Notes: generated by a model from the sequence alone, not told the origin. DNA of 64,000 nucleotides from RH-AL1 sp965214415 (GCA_965214415.1 CBDCBQ010000003.1:2852001-2916000); one strand, 5' to 3'. Shown: positions 35,466 through 45,186, numbered from the stretch's first letter. Made by a program: numbers and translations.

Positions 35466-37196
35466 TTAACGGAGGAGGTTGGTTTTGGCGAGATCGATCA
35501 GCTCGGTGCCACGCCCGTCCATCACGGCCTTGAGCACCCATAGGCCAAAGCCCTTGGCTTCCTCGAATGTGGTCGTCGGCGGCATCGCCAGCTCCTGCCG
35601 CGCGGTGACGACATCGACGAGGGCAGGTCCGTCGTGATCGAACGCGACCCGGAGCGCGCCCACGAGGTCGGCCGGATCCTCGACACGCGACGAATGGACG
35701 CCCATCGCCTTCGCCATCGCGGCGAAGTCGGGGTTCTTCAGGGCGACGCCGAAGTCGAGGAAGCCCGACGCCTTCATCTCCATCTCGACGAAGCCGAGCG
35801 TGCCGTTGTCGAAGATGACGACCTTGACCGGCAGATCCATCTGCATGAGCGAGATGAAATCGCCCATCATCATCGCGAAGCCACCGTCGCCCGACAGCGA
35901 CACGACCTGGCGCTTGCGATCGATCGCCTGCGCGCCGATCGCCATCGGCATGGCATTGGCCATCGACCCATGCGCGAGCGAGCCGAGCATCCGGCGCTTG
36001 CCGTTCATCTTAAGGTAGCGCGCCGCCCAGATCGTCGGCGTGCCGACATCGAAGGTGAAGATCGCGTCCTCCGCCGCGAGGTCGCTGACGACCTTGGCGA
36101 CATATTGCGGATGGATCGGCGTGCGGCCCGGCTTGCCCGCGGCGAGTTCGTCCAGTCCCGTGCGTGCCTTCTCGTAATTGGCGAGGCTATCGTCGAGATG
36201 CGCGCGATCGGCCTTGTCTGGCAGACGCGGCAGAAGACGCTCGATGGTGGCGCCGACATCGCCGACGATGCCGAGATCGAGCTTGCAGCGCCGCCCGAGG
36301 TTCTCCGCCAAAAGATCGATCTGCGCGATCTTGGCGTGCGTCGGATAGAACTGCCGATACGGAAAATCGGTGCCGAGCATCAGCAGGACATCGGCGTCCA
36401 TCATCGCGTGGTAGCCCGACGAGAAGCCGATCAGCCCCGTCATGCCGACGTCGTAGGGATTGTCGTACTCGATGTGCTCCTTGCCACCGAGCGCATGGAC
36501 GATCGGCGCCTTCAACGCCTCGGCGAGGCGCAAGACGCCGTCATGCGCTCCGGCGCAGCCGCGTCCGCAGAACAGCGTCACGCGCTTGCCGCCGCCGAGG
36601 AGCCCGACCAGCGCGTCGATGTCACCCTCGGTCGGCTGCATCAGGCCGCGCGACGGCAGCAGCGCCGCGCGCGTGGTGGCCCGCGCCTTCGTCGACAGCA
36701 TCGCGACATCGCCCGGAATCACGAGCACCGAGACGCCGCGATGGCCGACGGCCGCGCGGATCGCGGTGTCGAGCGTGCGCGGCATCTGCGCGGCCGACGT
36801 GACCAGCTCGCAATAATGCGAGCTGGCCTTGAACAGATCTTCGGGATGGGTCTCCTGGAAATAGTTGGAGCCGAGTTCGGCCGATGGGATCTGCGCGGCG
36901 ATCGCCAGCACCGGCACCCGCGTGCGTTGGGCGTCGAACAGGCCGTTGATCAGGTGCAGGTTGCCGGGCCCGCACGAGCCGGCGCAGACCGCCAGCGTGC
37001 CTGTCACCTGCGCCTCGCCGCACGCGGCGAACGCGGCGGCCTCCTCGTGGCGCATGTGCACCCACTCGATGGCCTTGGACTTGCGAAGGGATTCGGTGAT
37101 GCCGTTGAGGCTGTCCCCGGCGACGCCGTAGATGCGGCGGACACCCGCTTCGACAAGCGTCTCGATGATGAGATCGGCGATCGTTCGTGTCGACAT
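35466..37196 (-). CDS. poxB: Pyruvate:quinone oxidoreductase (pyruvate oxidase, PoxB)
   Basis: A 576-residue thiamine-diphosphate flavoenzyme that decarboxylates pyruvate to acetate and CO2 and reduces quinone. The opening GVRRIYGVAGDSLNG, the catalytic Glu in MRHEEAAAFAA, CAGSCGPGNLHLINGLFDA and the ThDP motif SGDGGFAMMMGDF are present. The C-terminus (AKGFGLWVLKAVMDGRG to LIDLAKTNLLR) mirrors the membrane-binding tail of E. coli PoxB. It is the first gene of the leftward run and lies 10 bp before cydA. A LysR gene is divergent upstream. Confidence 0.95.
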   Translation of the reverse strand: MSTRTIADLIIETLVEAGVRRIYGVAGDSLNGITESLRKSKAIEWVHMRHEEAAAFAACGEAQVTGTLAVCAGSCGPGNLHLINGLFDAQRTRVPVLAIAAQIPSAELGSNYFQETHPEDLFKASSHYCELVTSAAQMPRTLDTAIRAAVGHRGVSVLVIPGDVAMLSTKARATTRAALLPSRGLMQPTEGDIDALVGLLGGGKRVTLFCGRGCAGAHDGVLRLAEALKAPIVHALGGKEHIEYDNPYDVGMTGLIGFSSGYHAMMDADVLLMLGTDFPYRQFYPTHAKIAQIDLLAENLGRRCKLDLGIVGDVGATIERLLPRLPDKADRAHLDDSLANYEKARTGLDELAAGKPGRTPIHPQYVAKVVSDLAAEDAIFTFDVGTPTIWAARYLKMNGKRRMLGSLAHGSMANAMPMAIGAQAIDRKRQVVSLSGDGGFAMMMGDFISLMQMDLPVKVVIFDNGTLGFVEMEMKASGFLDFGVALKNPDFAAMAKAMGVHSSRVEDPADLVGALRVAFDHDGPALVDVVTARQELAMPPTTTFEEAKGFGLWVLKAVMDGRGTELIDLAKTNLLR

Positions 37197-37408
37197 GTGC
37201 TAATGACCGGCGGCGTTGATCACACGGTGCGGATTCGAATACGACCGCAGGACGCTACAAGTGGAAAACATCGCGCGCCCAAGTTGCATTGGCCTCTTCC
37301 GTCCGACGATCTGTCGCTCATTATCTCCACATATCAATTGCGATGTACAGCAGTCTATTGCTTAAAATGCATTTAACGTAATTAAGAACAACGAGGGTCG
37401 AAAAGCGA
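37197..37408. promoter_or_regulatory. Divergent poxB-lysR control region
   Basis: This 212-bp gap is markedly AT-rich over its last 90 bases. It contains the palindrome AAATGCATTT (37365-37374) and several T-N11-A pairs near 37333-37360 that could serve a LysR-type regulator. No single promoter stands out, so the entry covers the region. Confidence 0.4.
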
Positions 37409-38290
37409 ATGAATGCCGTCGACTTCAATATTCCCGAAATCGAAGCCTTCGTCGCCGTGGCGCGGACGCGGAGCTTTCGTGCAGCCGCGGACGAGCTCAA
37501 CACCGCGCAATCCTCGATCAGTCAGCGGGTCGGCCGGCTCGAGAGCCGGCTCGGGCACACCCTGATCGCGCGAACCACGCGGCGCGTCGAGATTACGCCA
37601 GCCGGCCGTGGCTTCCTCGTCTACGCCACCGCGATCCTCGGCCTCGCCGATCAGGTGCGAAAGCATTTCGATCAGCCGCCCAAGGACGGCGTCTTGAAGC
37701 TCGCCATCGCCGAGGATTACGCAACAAGCGATCTCCACGTCGTCCTGTCGCTGTTTCGAAAGCACTACCCGCGCTTCGGCTTCACCCTCAGAAGCGGCTT
37801 GAGCGGCAAGCTGTTCGACGCGCTCGATGACGGTCGGCTCGACGTGGTGCTTGCCAAACGCCTGCCCGGGCAGAGCCGGGGCGAGCTTTTGTTCCGCGAC
37901 CGGCTGCTCTGGGTCGGACGCGAGAGCGCGCTCGGCGCGCCCACCGACGCCGTGCCGCTGGCACTGTTTCCCGATCCGAGCCAGACGCGGACCTCGGTGC
38001 TCGCGGCCTTGCGCGATGCCGGGCGCGACTGGTCGATCGTGGTGGAGAGCGAGGGCATGGCGCTGCTCGCCGCCGCCGTGAAGGCCGGCCTCGCCGTCTC
38101 GGCGTTCAGCGAACGGTTTGTGCGGGACCCAGATATGATCCTCGGCGCCGCCGCGGGGCTGCCGCCATTGGGCGAGCTCGAATACGTCATCGCCCAGCGC
38201 CCGAAGCCGCGCGACCCGGCCATCGACGCGTTCGTGAACATTCTGAGCGCGGCGGCACGGGCGACGGTCGAAAGTGGCGACGGCGACTAG
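37409..38290 (+). CDS. LysR-family transcriptional regulator
   Basis: A 293-residue LTTR. The winged HTH is at residues 8-66 (IEAFVAVARTRSFRAAADEL, then TAQSSISQRVGRLESRLG and LIARTTRRVEITPAG), followed by a periplasmic-binding-like effector domain. It is transcribed divergently from poxB, the classical arrangement for a regulator of the adjacent operon, so it is a good candidate to control poxB-cydAB-mqo-fumC. The effector is unknown; a carboxylate is plausible. Confidence 0.93.
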   Translation: MNAVDFNIPEIEAFVAVARTRSFRAAADELNTAQSSISQRVGRLESRLGHTLIARTTRRVEITPAGRGFLVYATAILGLADQVRKHFDQPPKDGVLKLAIAEDYATSDLHVVLSLFRKHYPRFGFTLRSGLSGKLFDALDDGRLDVVLAKRLPGQSRGELLFRDRLLWVGRESALGAPTDAVPLALFPDPSQTRTSVLAALRDAGRDWSIVVESEGMALLAAAVKAGLAVSAFSERFVRDPDMILGAAAGLPPLGELEYVIAQRPKPRDPAIDAFVNILSAAARATVESGDGD

Positions 38291-38340
38291 CGACCGCGCG
38301 TCATCGCGCGAGAAGTCGGACTCCAAACCGCCTTGCAATG

Positions 38341-39417
38341 CTAGCCATCCTGCGCCGCCAGAAGCGCCGCCTGGTGCTCGGTCGTCAGCGCATCGATCAC
38401 CTCGTCGAGCGCCTCGCCGGCGATCACCTTCTCGAGCTTGTAGAGCGTCAGGTTGATGCGGTGGTCGGTCAGCCGCCCCTGCGGAAAATTGTAGGTGCGG
38501 ATGCGCTCGGAGCGGTCCCCCGAGCCGACCTGCGATTTGCGATCGGCCGAGCGCTCGGCGTCGAGCTTCTGGCGCTCCATGTCGTAAAGGCGGGCGCGCA
38601 GCAGCGCCATGGCGCGAGCGCGGTTCTTGTGCTGCGAGCGCTCGTCCTGCACGAAGATCACGACGCCGCTCGGCAGATGCGTGATGCGGATCGCCGATTC
38701 CGTCTTGTTGACGTGCTGGCCGCCGGAGCCCTGCGCGCGCATCGTGTCGATCTTCAGATCCGCCTCGTTGACGTCGACGTCGACCTCCTCGGCCTGCGGC
38801 AGCACGGCAACGGTGGCGGCGGACGTGTGGATACGCCCCTGCGTCTCGGTGTCGGGCACGCGCTGGACGCGGTGCACGCCCGACTCGAACTTCAGCTTGG
38901 CGAAGACGCCCGCGCCCTCGACCTCGGCGACGATCTCCTTGAAGCCGCCGGCCGTGCCTTCCGAGGTCGAGACGATCTCGACCTTCCAGCCGTGCGCCTC
39001 GGCGTAGCGCTGGTACATGCGAAACAGGTCGCCCGCGAAAAGCGCCGCCTCGTCGCCACCGGTGCCGGCGCGAATTTCCAGGATCGCGCTTTTCTCGTCC
39101 GCCGCGTCCTTGGGCAATAGCGCGACCTGCAGCGTGCGCGCCAACTCTTCCAGGCGCGCCTCGCCGGTGCGGCGCTCATCCTCGGCCAGGTCGCGCATTT
39201 CGGCATCGAGGCTCGCGTCATCGAGCATGGCACTGACGCCGTCGAGCTCGCCCGCCTGCGAGCGGTATTCGCGGATCGCCGCCGTTACCGTCTCGAGACC
39301 AGCCAGCTCGCGCGAGAGCGCGACGAAAGTCGCGGCATCCGGATTGCCGGCGAGCCGGCCGTTGATCTCGTCGTGCCGGCGCAGGATGAGGTCGAGCTTG
39401 TCTTGCGGGAGCTGCAT
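38341..39417 (-). CDS. prfA: Peptide chain release factor 1
   Basis: A 358-residue class I release factor. The catalytic GGQ lies in QGSGGQHVNKTESAIRITH, with DTMRAQ before it and the HLPSGVVIFVQDERSQHKN block after. It recognises UAA and UAG in the ribosomal A site. The ATG at 39417 (MQLPQDKLDLIL) gives the normal length; 12 extra in-frame codons upstream are less likely. The gene usually linked to it, prmC, is not downstream here; the next gene is the convergent lysR. Confidence 0.96.
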   Translation of the reverse strand: MQLPQDKLDLILRRHDEINGRLAGNPDAATFVALSRELAGLETVTAAIREYRSQAGELDGVSAMLDDASLDAEMRDLAEDERRTGEARLEELARTLQVALLPKDAADEKSAILEIRAGTGGDEAALFAGDLFRMYQRYAEAHGWKVEIVSTSEGTAGGFKEIVAEVEGAGVFAKLKFESGVHRVQRVPDTETQGRIHTSAATVAVLPQAEEVDVDVNEADLKIDTMRAQGSGGQHVNKTESAIRITHLPSGVVIFVQDERSQHKNRARAMALLRARLYDMERQKLDAERSADRKSQVGSGDRSERIRTYNFPQGRLTDHRINLTLYKLEKVIAGEALDEVIDALTTEHQAALLAAQDG

Positions 39418-39466
39418 GGTGTGGATCAGGTAGCGAGGCGCCCTGGCAGACACAAGCTCGTGGCTG

Positions 39467-39771
39467 TTAGTTCGGTAAAAGCTTGGCTGTGATGTTGCGG
39501 TAGCCGTGCAAGACCCTCAAAACTTCGACGAAGTCGTTCGTTGCGTCAAACCGATAGATGATGACGTAAGGGTGAATCACGCCGATCCGGACGCCCTCTC
39601 CCAATCTCGGTCGCGGTGCGCCGCTCTCCGGAAAGTTAATCAGACGAAAATAGAAGGAGTCGAAGTCCCGATCGAGGCCGCAGCGACCGCTAGGCCACTC
39701 GACGATCTGATTGTCTGGAATATCTCGTCTACATCGCAATCCGCCAACGAATTGACGACGAGAGTCGTCAT
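39467..39771 (-). pseudogene. parE: ParE/RelE-type toxin, frameshifted
   Basis: From ATG 39771 the frame gives MTTLVVNSLADCDVDEIFQ and SSSGLAVAA, the start of a ParE fold. Near 39676-39684 the homology moves to another frame with RDFDSFYFRLINFPESGAPRP, LGEGVRIGVIHPYVIIYR and VLRVLHGYRNI, a clear ParE C-terminus, ending at 39467. One missing base restores a single 101-residue toxin. Its ATG overlaps the antitoxin stop (TAATG). As read, no full toxin can be made. Confidence 0.75.
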
Positions 39772-40032
39772 TACTTTCGCATGGCCGTGAACCGCGCTTT
39801 GTTACGCGCCCGATGCGTCTCGAGAGACATGACCTCGCCGCGCTCCGACGCGGCCAGCGCCTCGTCGACGAGCGGCTTGGCCCAGGCGAGATCGTCGCCG
39901 TCGAGCATCGTCGGATCCATGATCGCCGCGTCGATCAGGCTGCGCGCCACCGCCTCCGTCGAGGCGTAGTCGCCGCGCGCGACATGCGCGTCGATCCAGG
40001 CCGGCTGCTCGGGGGGTCAGGGTGATCGTCAT
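39771..40032 (-). pseudogene. parD: ParD-type antitoxin, frameshifted in a C6 run
   Basis: The ATG at 40032 opens MTITLTP, then a run of six C (plus-strand G run at 40011-40016) throws the frame. Removing one base gives an 86-residue protein: EQPAWIDAHVARGDYASTEA, then AVARSLIDAAIMDPTMLDGDD and an acidic C-terminus ending RFTAMRK, a typical ribbon-helix-helix antitoxin. Its stop overlaps the toxin start. In the frame as written the antitoxin is lost after seven residues. Confidence 0.75.
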
Positions 40033-40076
40033 CGCGAGAGACTAGCGAAGATCGCCGCCGCGCGAAAGCCTCGCCG

Positions 40077-41045
40077 TCACCCGCGATACCGTTGCAGCGC
40101 CACCTCCGCCTCGGCCGCGGTGCGGCGCACGATCTCGCCCGCCGACGGGACGTCGCGGATGAGGCCGATCGTCTCGCCGACGGTCACGTTCGCCGTGTCG
40201 AAATCGTCCGTCTCCAAGGCCGCAGTCAGCTTGACGAACTCGCCCTCCCGCAGGTCGGCGAGCTCGTCCTCGCGGCCGTGCCAGCGTTCGACGAAGGCGT
40301 TTTTCATCTGCCGGCCCGTGTAGGGCACCGGCCAGGCCTTGCGCTTGACGATGTCGTAGACGCGCGTGCGGATCGTCTCGTCGCCGGTCGCCGGCAATAT
40401 CCTGTCCTGCGCGGCGGCGGGGATCAGCGCTTCGCGGCTGGCCCAGAAGCGCGTCCCCAGGACGACGCCGTCGGCACCGAGCATCAGCGCGGCCGCCAGC
40501 CCGCGCCCATCACCAATGCCGCCGGCGGCCAGCACCAGCACGTCGGGCGCGTGTCGCGCCAGCGCATCGACCACGGTGGGGACGAACGGCATCGTCGAGC
40601 GCTGGTCGAGGCCATGGCCGCCCGCCTCCGTGCCTTGCGCGACCACCACGTCGGCGCCGATGTCGGCCGCTTGCAGCGCCTGCTCCACGGTCTGCACCTG
40701 GCAGATCAGCGGGACACCCGCCGCCTTGACGCGCGGTGCCCAGGGGGCTGGGTTGCCGAACGACAGCATCAGCGCGCGGGGGTGCCGCTCGAGCGCGACA
40801 TCGAGCAGCGAAGGATCGTCGGGCAGGGTCCAGGTGATGAAGCCGACGCCGACGTCGGTCCGCGTGACAAGGGCGGATTCGCGCATCAGCCAGCCGCGGT
40901 CGGCGTAGCCACCGCCGAGGAGCCCAAGCCCGCCGGCCTCGGCCACCGCCGTGGCGAGCGCGCCTCCCGCGGCCGGCGTCATCGGCGCCAGCACGATCGG
41001 ATGCGCGAGACCGAACCGCTCCGTCAATCTCGTTGTCAGCGCCAT
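40077..41045 (-). CDS. Nitronate monooxygenase family (2-nitropropane dioxygenase-like)
   Basis: A 322-residue FMN TIM-barrel enzyme. PIVLAPMTPAAGGALATAVAEAGGLGLLGGGYAD (N-terminus), ADVVVAQGTEAGGHG near residue 132 and VLAAGGIGDGRGLAAALMLGADGVVLGTRFWAS are the FMN-binding signatures. It oxidises nitronates or related toxic nitroalkane anions. It stands alone on its strand, and no partner gene is apparent. Confidence 0.92.
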   Translation of the reverse strand: MALTTRLTERFGLAHPIVLAPMTPAAGGALATAVAEAGGLGLLGGGYADRGWLMRESALVTRTDVGVGFITWTLPDDPSLLDVALERHPRALMLSFGNPAPWAPRVKAAGVPLICQVQTVEQALQAADIGADVVVAQGTEAGGHGLDQRSTMPFVPTVVDALARHAPDVLVLAAGGIGDGRGLAAALMLGADGVVLGTRFWASREALIPAAAQDRILPATGDETIRTRVYDIVKRKAWPVPYTGRQMKNAFVERWHGREDELADLREGEFVKLTAALETDDFDTANVTVGETIGLIRDVPSAGEIVRRTAAEAEVALQRYRG

Positions 41046-41264
41046 GTCCGTCCTCGCCTGCCGGGGATCGTTGGAGGTCTAGGCCGGGACGCCCGCCGGC
41101 GAAACGGCATATTCAGCCGGGCGGGCGCAGGGCCGCACCGGCGTCAATGGATTGGCAATTTTTCCCAGTCACGCTGCGGAAGGTCCATCGCCTGGTGCCA
41201 TTTGGAAAGCCACAGCGCTCACGCGAGCCTTGCGCCGTCGGCGCCCGCCAGGGCTCGCCCGTTC

Positions 41265-43616
41265 GTGCCGTCAGCCGCGGCCTACCAGGCCCGCGTGCGG
41301 GCCGCGCTCGTCGAGGAAACCCTGTCAGCCGCGCCGCGCGCGCCCGTCGCCTTGGTCGCCCTCGCCATCCTGTTGGTCGCCATGGTCTGGCTCTCGCCGG
41401 CTTGCGAACCGCTATTGCGGCTTCTCGCCGTGATCGCCGGCTTGTCCGCCGTCCCCCTGCTGGCACGTCGCCTCCTGCCGGCGCGGCCTTGGTCACCGAG
41501 CGCCACGCGCCGGATCGAGACGGCGCTGGCCGGCGACGCCCTGATCGCCGGACTGGTCTTCGGCGCGATCCCTGTCGTGGCGTGTTTGTCGCGGCAGCTC
41601 GGCGAAGTGAGCACCAGCGAGAGCCTCGTCATGCTTGCCGCCGTCGCACTGGCCATGGCGAGCGCCGCGCTGCGCGGCCCGATCGCGCTGGTCGAGTGTC
41701 TTCAGCTGGCGCCGATCGCGGCTGGTGGAAGCCTGGCGTTGGTGCTCGGCGACCGCGCTCACGTCTGGGCGGCGGGACTGATACTCGTCGCGGCCGGCGC
41801 GCTCGCCATCGGCTTGCGGTCTCGCGAGCGGGCGTCCCGCGCGGCCCAGCTCGATCGCCTCCGCGTCGTCGATCTGACGGAGACGATGGACGCGCTCCTC
41901 ACCGATGCGGAGAGCGGCACCCACGGCTGGATCTGGGAGACCGATGCCGCCGGCCGGCTCCGCAACGTCGGCGCGGGCCTCGCCGCCTCGATCGGCTTGC
42001 CGCTCGCGCGGCTCGAAGGCGCGCTCGTGAAGACGATCTTGTCGCCGCAGGCACCGGACGTCGCGGTCAGCGCGGGCGCCCGGGCGTGCCGCCGCGCCAT
42101 CGCCGACCGCAAGCCGTTCCGCGACACGCTGGTCGAGATCGCGACGCCGGCCGGCGTGATCTGGTGGCGGCTCTCCGGCCGACCGCTCCAGACCGAGACG
42201 GGAACGTTCGCGGGTTTCCGCGGCGTCGGGTCGGACGTCACGGCGGCGCGGGATACCGAGGCGCGCATCGCCTACCTCGCGAACTACGATTTACTGACCG
42301 GCCTCGCCAATCGCGTCCAGTTCCAGGCGCATGCCGCGAAAGAGTGCGCGGCCGCCGCGCGCGACGGCCATTGGAGGGCGCTGCTCTATCTCGACCTCGA
42401 CGGCTTCAAGACCATCAACGACAGCCTCGGCCACGCGGCGGGCGATCTCGTCCTGCGGGAGGTCGCGCGTCGGCTCACCGCGCTGGCCCCGACGGAGGCG
42501 CTGGTCTCCCGCCTCGGCGGCGACGAGTTCGCGCTGTGGTATCCCATGACGACGCCGGCGCGGGCGGAGGCCTTGGCGCAGGGCGTGATCGAGGCACTCG
42601 GCGCGCCGTTCGACATCGAGGGCTCGGCGGCCTCGGTCGCCGTCAGCGTCGGCATCGCCTATACGCCGAAGGATACGATCGTCCCCGATGCCCTGCTGGG
42701 CAACGCCGACCTCGCGCTCTATCGGGCCAAGGCCGACGGCCGCGGCATCGTCCGCACGTTTTCGCGCAACGACGAGCTCGCCGTGGTCGAGAAGCGCAAG
42801 CTCGACGGCGATCTGAAGCTCGCGCTCGCGCGCGGCGAGTTCGAGCTGCACTACCAGCCGCTCGTCGGTCTCACGACCGGCGAGGTGGTCTCGTTCGAGG
42901 CGCTGATCCGCTGGCATTCGCCGACGCGCGGCCTCGTATCCCCGGCCGACTTCATCCCCGCCGCCGAAGCGTCCGGGATCATCGCCGGCATCGGGCGCTG
43001 GGTGCTCGCCCAAGCCTGCCGCGACGCCGTGAGCTGGCCGGCCAAGGTTGGCGTCGCGGTCAATGTCTCGCCCAAGCAGTTCGGTGACGCGGACTTCCTG
43101 CGCAGCGTCGCGCTGGCGCTTCAGACGAGCGGGCTGCCAGCCGCCCGGCTCGAGATCGAGGTGACCGAAGGCGTGTTCCTCGGCGATTCCACGACGGCGA
43201 GCGCGCATCTGACGGCGCTGCGCGAGCGCGGCATCCGCGTCGCGCTCGACGATTTCGGCACCGGCTACTCGTCGCTGAGCTATCTCACCAGGTTCCCCGT
43301 CGACAAGATCAAGATCGACCGCTCCTTCGTGCAAAACCTCGCGCGGCTCGAGGACCAGGCGATCGTCGAGGCGATCCTGACGCTGGCGCGCCGCCTGTCG
43401 ATCCGCGTGACGGCGGAAGGCGTCGAGACGGCCGAGCAGGCGCTCGCGCTGAAGACGCGGCGCTGCGACGAACTCCAGGGCTATCTCCTGAGCAAGCCAC
43501 GCCCGAACGCCGACGTACCGGCGATGCTCTCAAGCGCGCCGGCCGCGCTGCGCGACGCGATGCCGGCCGGCGCCGATTCTCCACTCGCCCTCGCGCTACG
43601 CAAGCGATCTGCGTGA
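41265..43616 (+). CDS. Membrane GGDEF-EAL protein (cyclic-di-GMP synthesis and breakdown)
   Basis: About 783 residues from the GTG at 41265; no good Shine-Dalgarno is seen and a TTG at 41202 is an alternative start. Five or so membrane segments fill residues 30-190, then a PAS-like region (HGWIWETDAAGRLRNVGAG), a GGDEF domain with intact SRLGGDEFALW near residue 418 and an EAL domain with SFEALIRWHSP, DDFGTGYSSLSYL and AEGVET. Both active-site sets look complete, so either activity is possible. The N-terminal membrane part is a sensor of unknown input. It is divergent from nitronate monooxygenase and converges with zwf. Confidence 0.9.
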   Translation: MPSAAAYQARVRAALVEETLSAAPRAPVALVALAILLVAMVWLSPACEPLLRLLAVIAGLSAVPLLARRLLPARPWSPSATRRIETALAGDALIAGLVFGAIPVVACLSRQLGEVSTSESLVMLAAVALAMASAALRGPIALVECLQLAPIAAGGSLALVLGDRAHVWAAGLILVAAGALAIGLRSRERASRAAQLDRLRVVDLTETMDALLTDAESGTHGWIWETDAAGRLRNVGAGLAASIGLPLARLEGALVKTILSPQAPDVAVSAGARACRRAIADRKPFRDTLVEIATPAGVIWWRLSGRPLQTETGTFAGFRGVGSDVTAARDTEARIAYLANYDLLTGLANRVQFQAHAAKECAAAARDGHWRALLYLDLDGFKTINDSLGHAAGDLVLREVARRLTALAPTEALVSRLGGDEFALWYPMTTPARAEALAQGVIEALGAPFDIEGSAASVAVSVGIAYTPKDTIVPDALLGNADLALYRAKADGRGIVRTFSRNDELAVVEKRKLDGDLKLALARGEFELHYQPLVGLTTGEVVSFEALIRWHSPTRGLVSPADFIPAAEASGIIAGIGRWVLAQACRDAVSWPAKVGVAVNVSPKQFGDADFLRSVALALQTSGLPAARLEIEVTEGVFLGDSTTASAHLTALRERGIRVALDDFGTGYSSLSYLTRFPVDKIKIDRSFVQNLARLEDQAIVEAILTLARRLSIRVTAEGVETAEQALALKTRRCDELQGYLLSKPRPNADVPAMLSSAPAALRDAMPAGADSPLALALRKRSA

Positions 43617-43626
43617 CGTCGGCGTC

Positions 43627-45186
43627 CTACTGCTTGATGTAAGCCTCGACCGCGCGCCAATGGCGGCCTTCCCGCCCGAGCAGGTCGTCGGCCTCTTTCG
43701 GGCCGGCGGCGCCGGACGGGTACATCGCCGGCGAGCCGCCCGCGCCCCAATCGTCGAGGATCGGCTGCACCACGCGCCAGGCGTCCTCGACCATGTCGGC
43801 GCGGTTGAACAGCGTCGCGTCGCCGATCATCACGTCGTAGAGCAAGGTCTCGTAGCCGACGTTGGGCTCGTGCTCGAAGAAGTCCTTGTAGGCGAAGTCC
43901 ATCCGCACGGTCGCCGCCTCGACTTCTGGGCCGGGCTTCTTGACCTCCATCTGCAGCGAGATGCCCTCCTGCGGCTGGATTCGGATGACGAGCCAGTTGG
44001 CGGACAGCTCCTGGATGTCGGTGCCCTGGAACGTCGCCATCGGGGCCGGCTTGAAGCGGATGGCGATCTCGGTCATGCGATCCGACATGTGCTTGCCGGT
44101 GCGCAGGTAGAACGGCACGCCGGCCCAGCGCCATGAATCGATGCCGACGCGCATCGCGACATAGGTCTCGGCGTTCGACTGGGGCGAAACGTTTTCCTCC
44201 GAACGATAGGCCCTGGCCTGCTTGCCCTTCACCTCGCCGGCCTCGTACTGGCCGCGCACGGCGTCCCGCGGCTTCAGCGGCGGCATCGACGAGAACAGCT
44301 CGGCCTTGCGGTCGCGGATGCCCTTGGCGTCGAAGGAGACCGGCGGCTCCATCGCCACCATCGCCATCAGCGTGAAGAGGTGGTTGGGGATCATGTCGCG
44401 CAGCGCGCCCGTCACCTCGTAGAATTTCCCGCGTGCCTCGACGCCGACCACTTCCGCCGCGGTAATCTGCACCGAGTCGATGCGGTCGCGATTCCAGATC
44501 GGCTCGAACATGCCGTTGGCGAAGCGGAACGTCATGATCGACTGCACCGTCTCCTTGCCTAGGAAGTGATCGATGCGGAAGATCTGGTCTTCTTCCAGCG
44601 TCTTCAGCAGGCTCTTGTTGAGCGCCACCGCGGACTCGACGTTGTGGCCGAACGGCTTCTCGACGACGACGCGGCGCCAGTATTTCGGAACGCCGTCATC
44701 CTTGTCGCCTTGCTTGGTCAGACCTGAGTCGCCCAGCTGCTGGGCGACGGGCGCGAAGAAGCGATCGGCGATCGCGAAATAGAAGATCACGTTGCCGTCG
44801 CCGAACCCGGCCTTGTCGAGCGCTGCGCCGATATCCTTGTAGAGGTCGGGCTTGGTCATGTCGCCGCGCACGTACTCCATCGTGTCGGCGAGCTTCGTCC
44901 AGGTGTCCTCCTCGATGTGATCGACATCGAACTCGGACGAGGTGTTACCGACGAAGCTCTCCATCATGTCGTGCAGGTGCTTGCGCCACTTTTCCGCGTC
45001 GCCCTCGGCGAGATCGACGCCGATCAGCGCGATCTTCTCCGGCAGGCTCTTCTCGCAGCCGAGATTGTAGATGGCCGGCATGACCAGGCGCTTCGTAAGG
45101 TCGCCAAAGGCGCCGAAGATGACGATGGCGCACGGCTCCGGCGTCTTCGGCTTGGAGGGGGCGGTCATGGCGTCGGATTTCGTCAT
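43627..45186 (-). CDS. zwf: Glucose-6-phosphate 1-dehydrogenase
   Basis: A 519-residue enzyme, entry step of the Entner-Doudoroff/pentose-phosphate routes. The NADP motif VIFGAFGDLTKRLVMPAIYNL is at residues 23-43 and the active-site RIDHFLGKE near residue 205. Start at ATG 45186 with AGGG eight nt before. It is a little longer than usual at the N-terminus (MTKSDAMTAPSKPKTPEP). pgl and edd/gnd are not next to it; downstream is the convergent GGDEF-EAL gene. Confidence 0.96.
   Translation of the reverse strand: MTKSDAMTAPSKPKTPEPCAIVIFGAFGDLTKRLVMPAIYNLGCEKSLPEKIALIGVDLAEGDAEKWRKHLHDMMESFVGNTSSEFDVDHIEEDTWTKLADTMEYVRGDMTKPDLYKDIGAALDKAGFGDGNVIFYFAIADRFFAPVAQQLGDSGLTKQGDKDDGVPKYWRRVVVEKPFGHNVESAVALNKSLLKTLEEDQIFRIDHFLGKETVQSIMTFRFANGMFEPIWNRDRIDSVQITAAEVVGVEARGKFYEVTGALRDMIPNHLFTLMAMVAMEPPVSFDAKGIRDRKAELFSSMPPLKPRDAVRGQYEAGEVKGKQARAYRSEENVSPQSNAETYVAMRVGIDSWRWAGVPFYLRTGKHMSDRMTEIAIRFKPAPMATFQGTDIQELSANWLVIRIQPQEGISLQMEVKKPGPEVEAATVRMDFAYKDFFEHEPNVGYETLLYDVMIGDATLFNRADMVEDAWRVVQPILDDWGAGGSPAMYPSGAAGPKEADDLLGREGRHWRAVEAYIKQ

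Noticed and set aside
40092..41264. N-terminal third of a very long plus-strand frame leading into the GGDEF-EAL gene
   Set aside because: It is antisense to nitronate monooxygenase; the first membrane segment of the GGDEF-EAL protein begins only after 41265.
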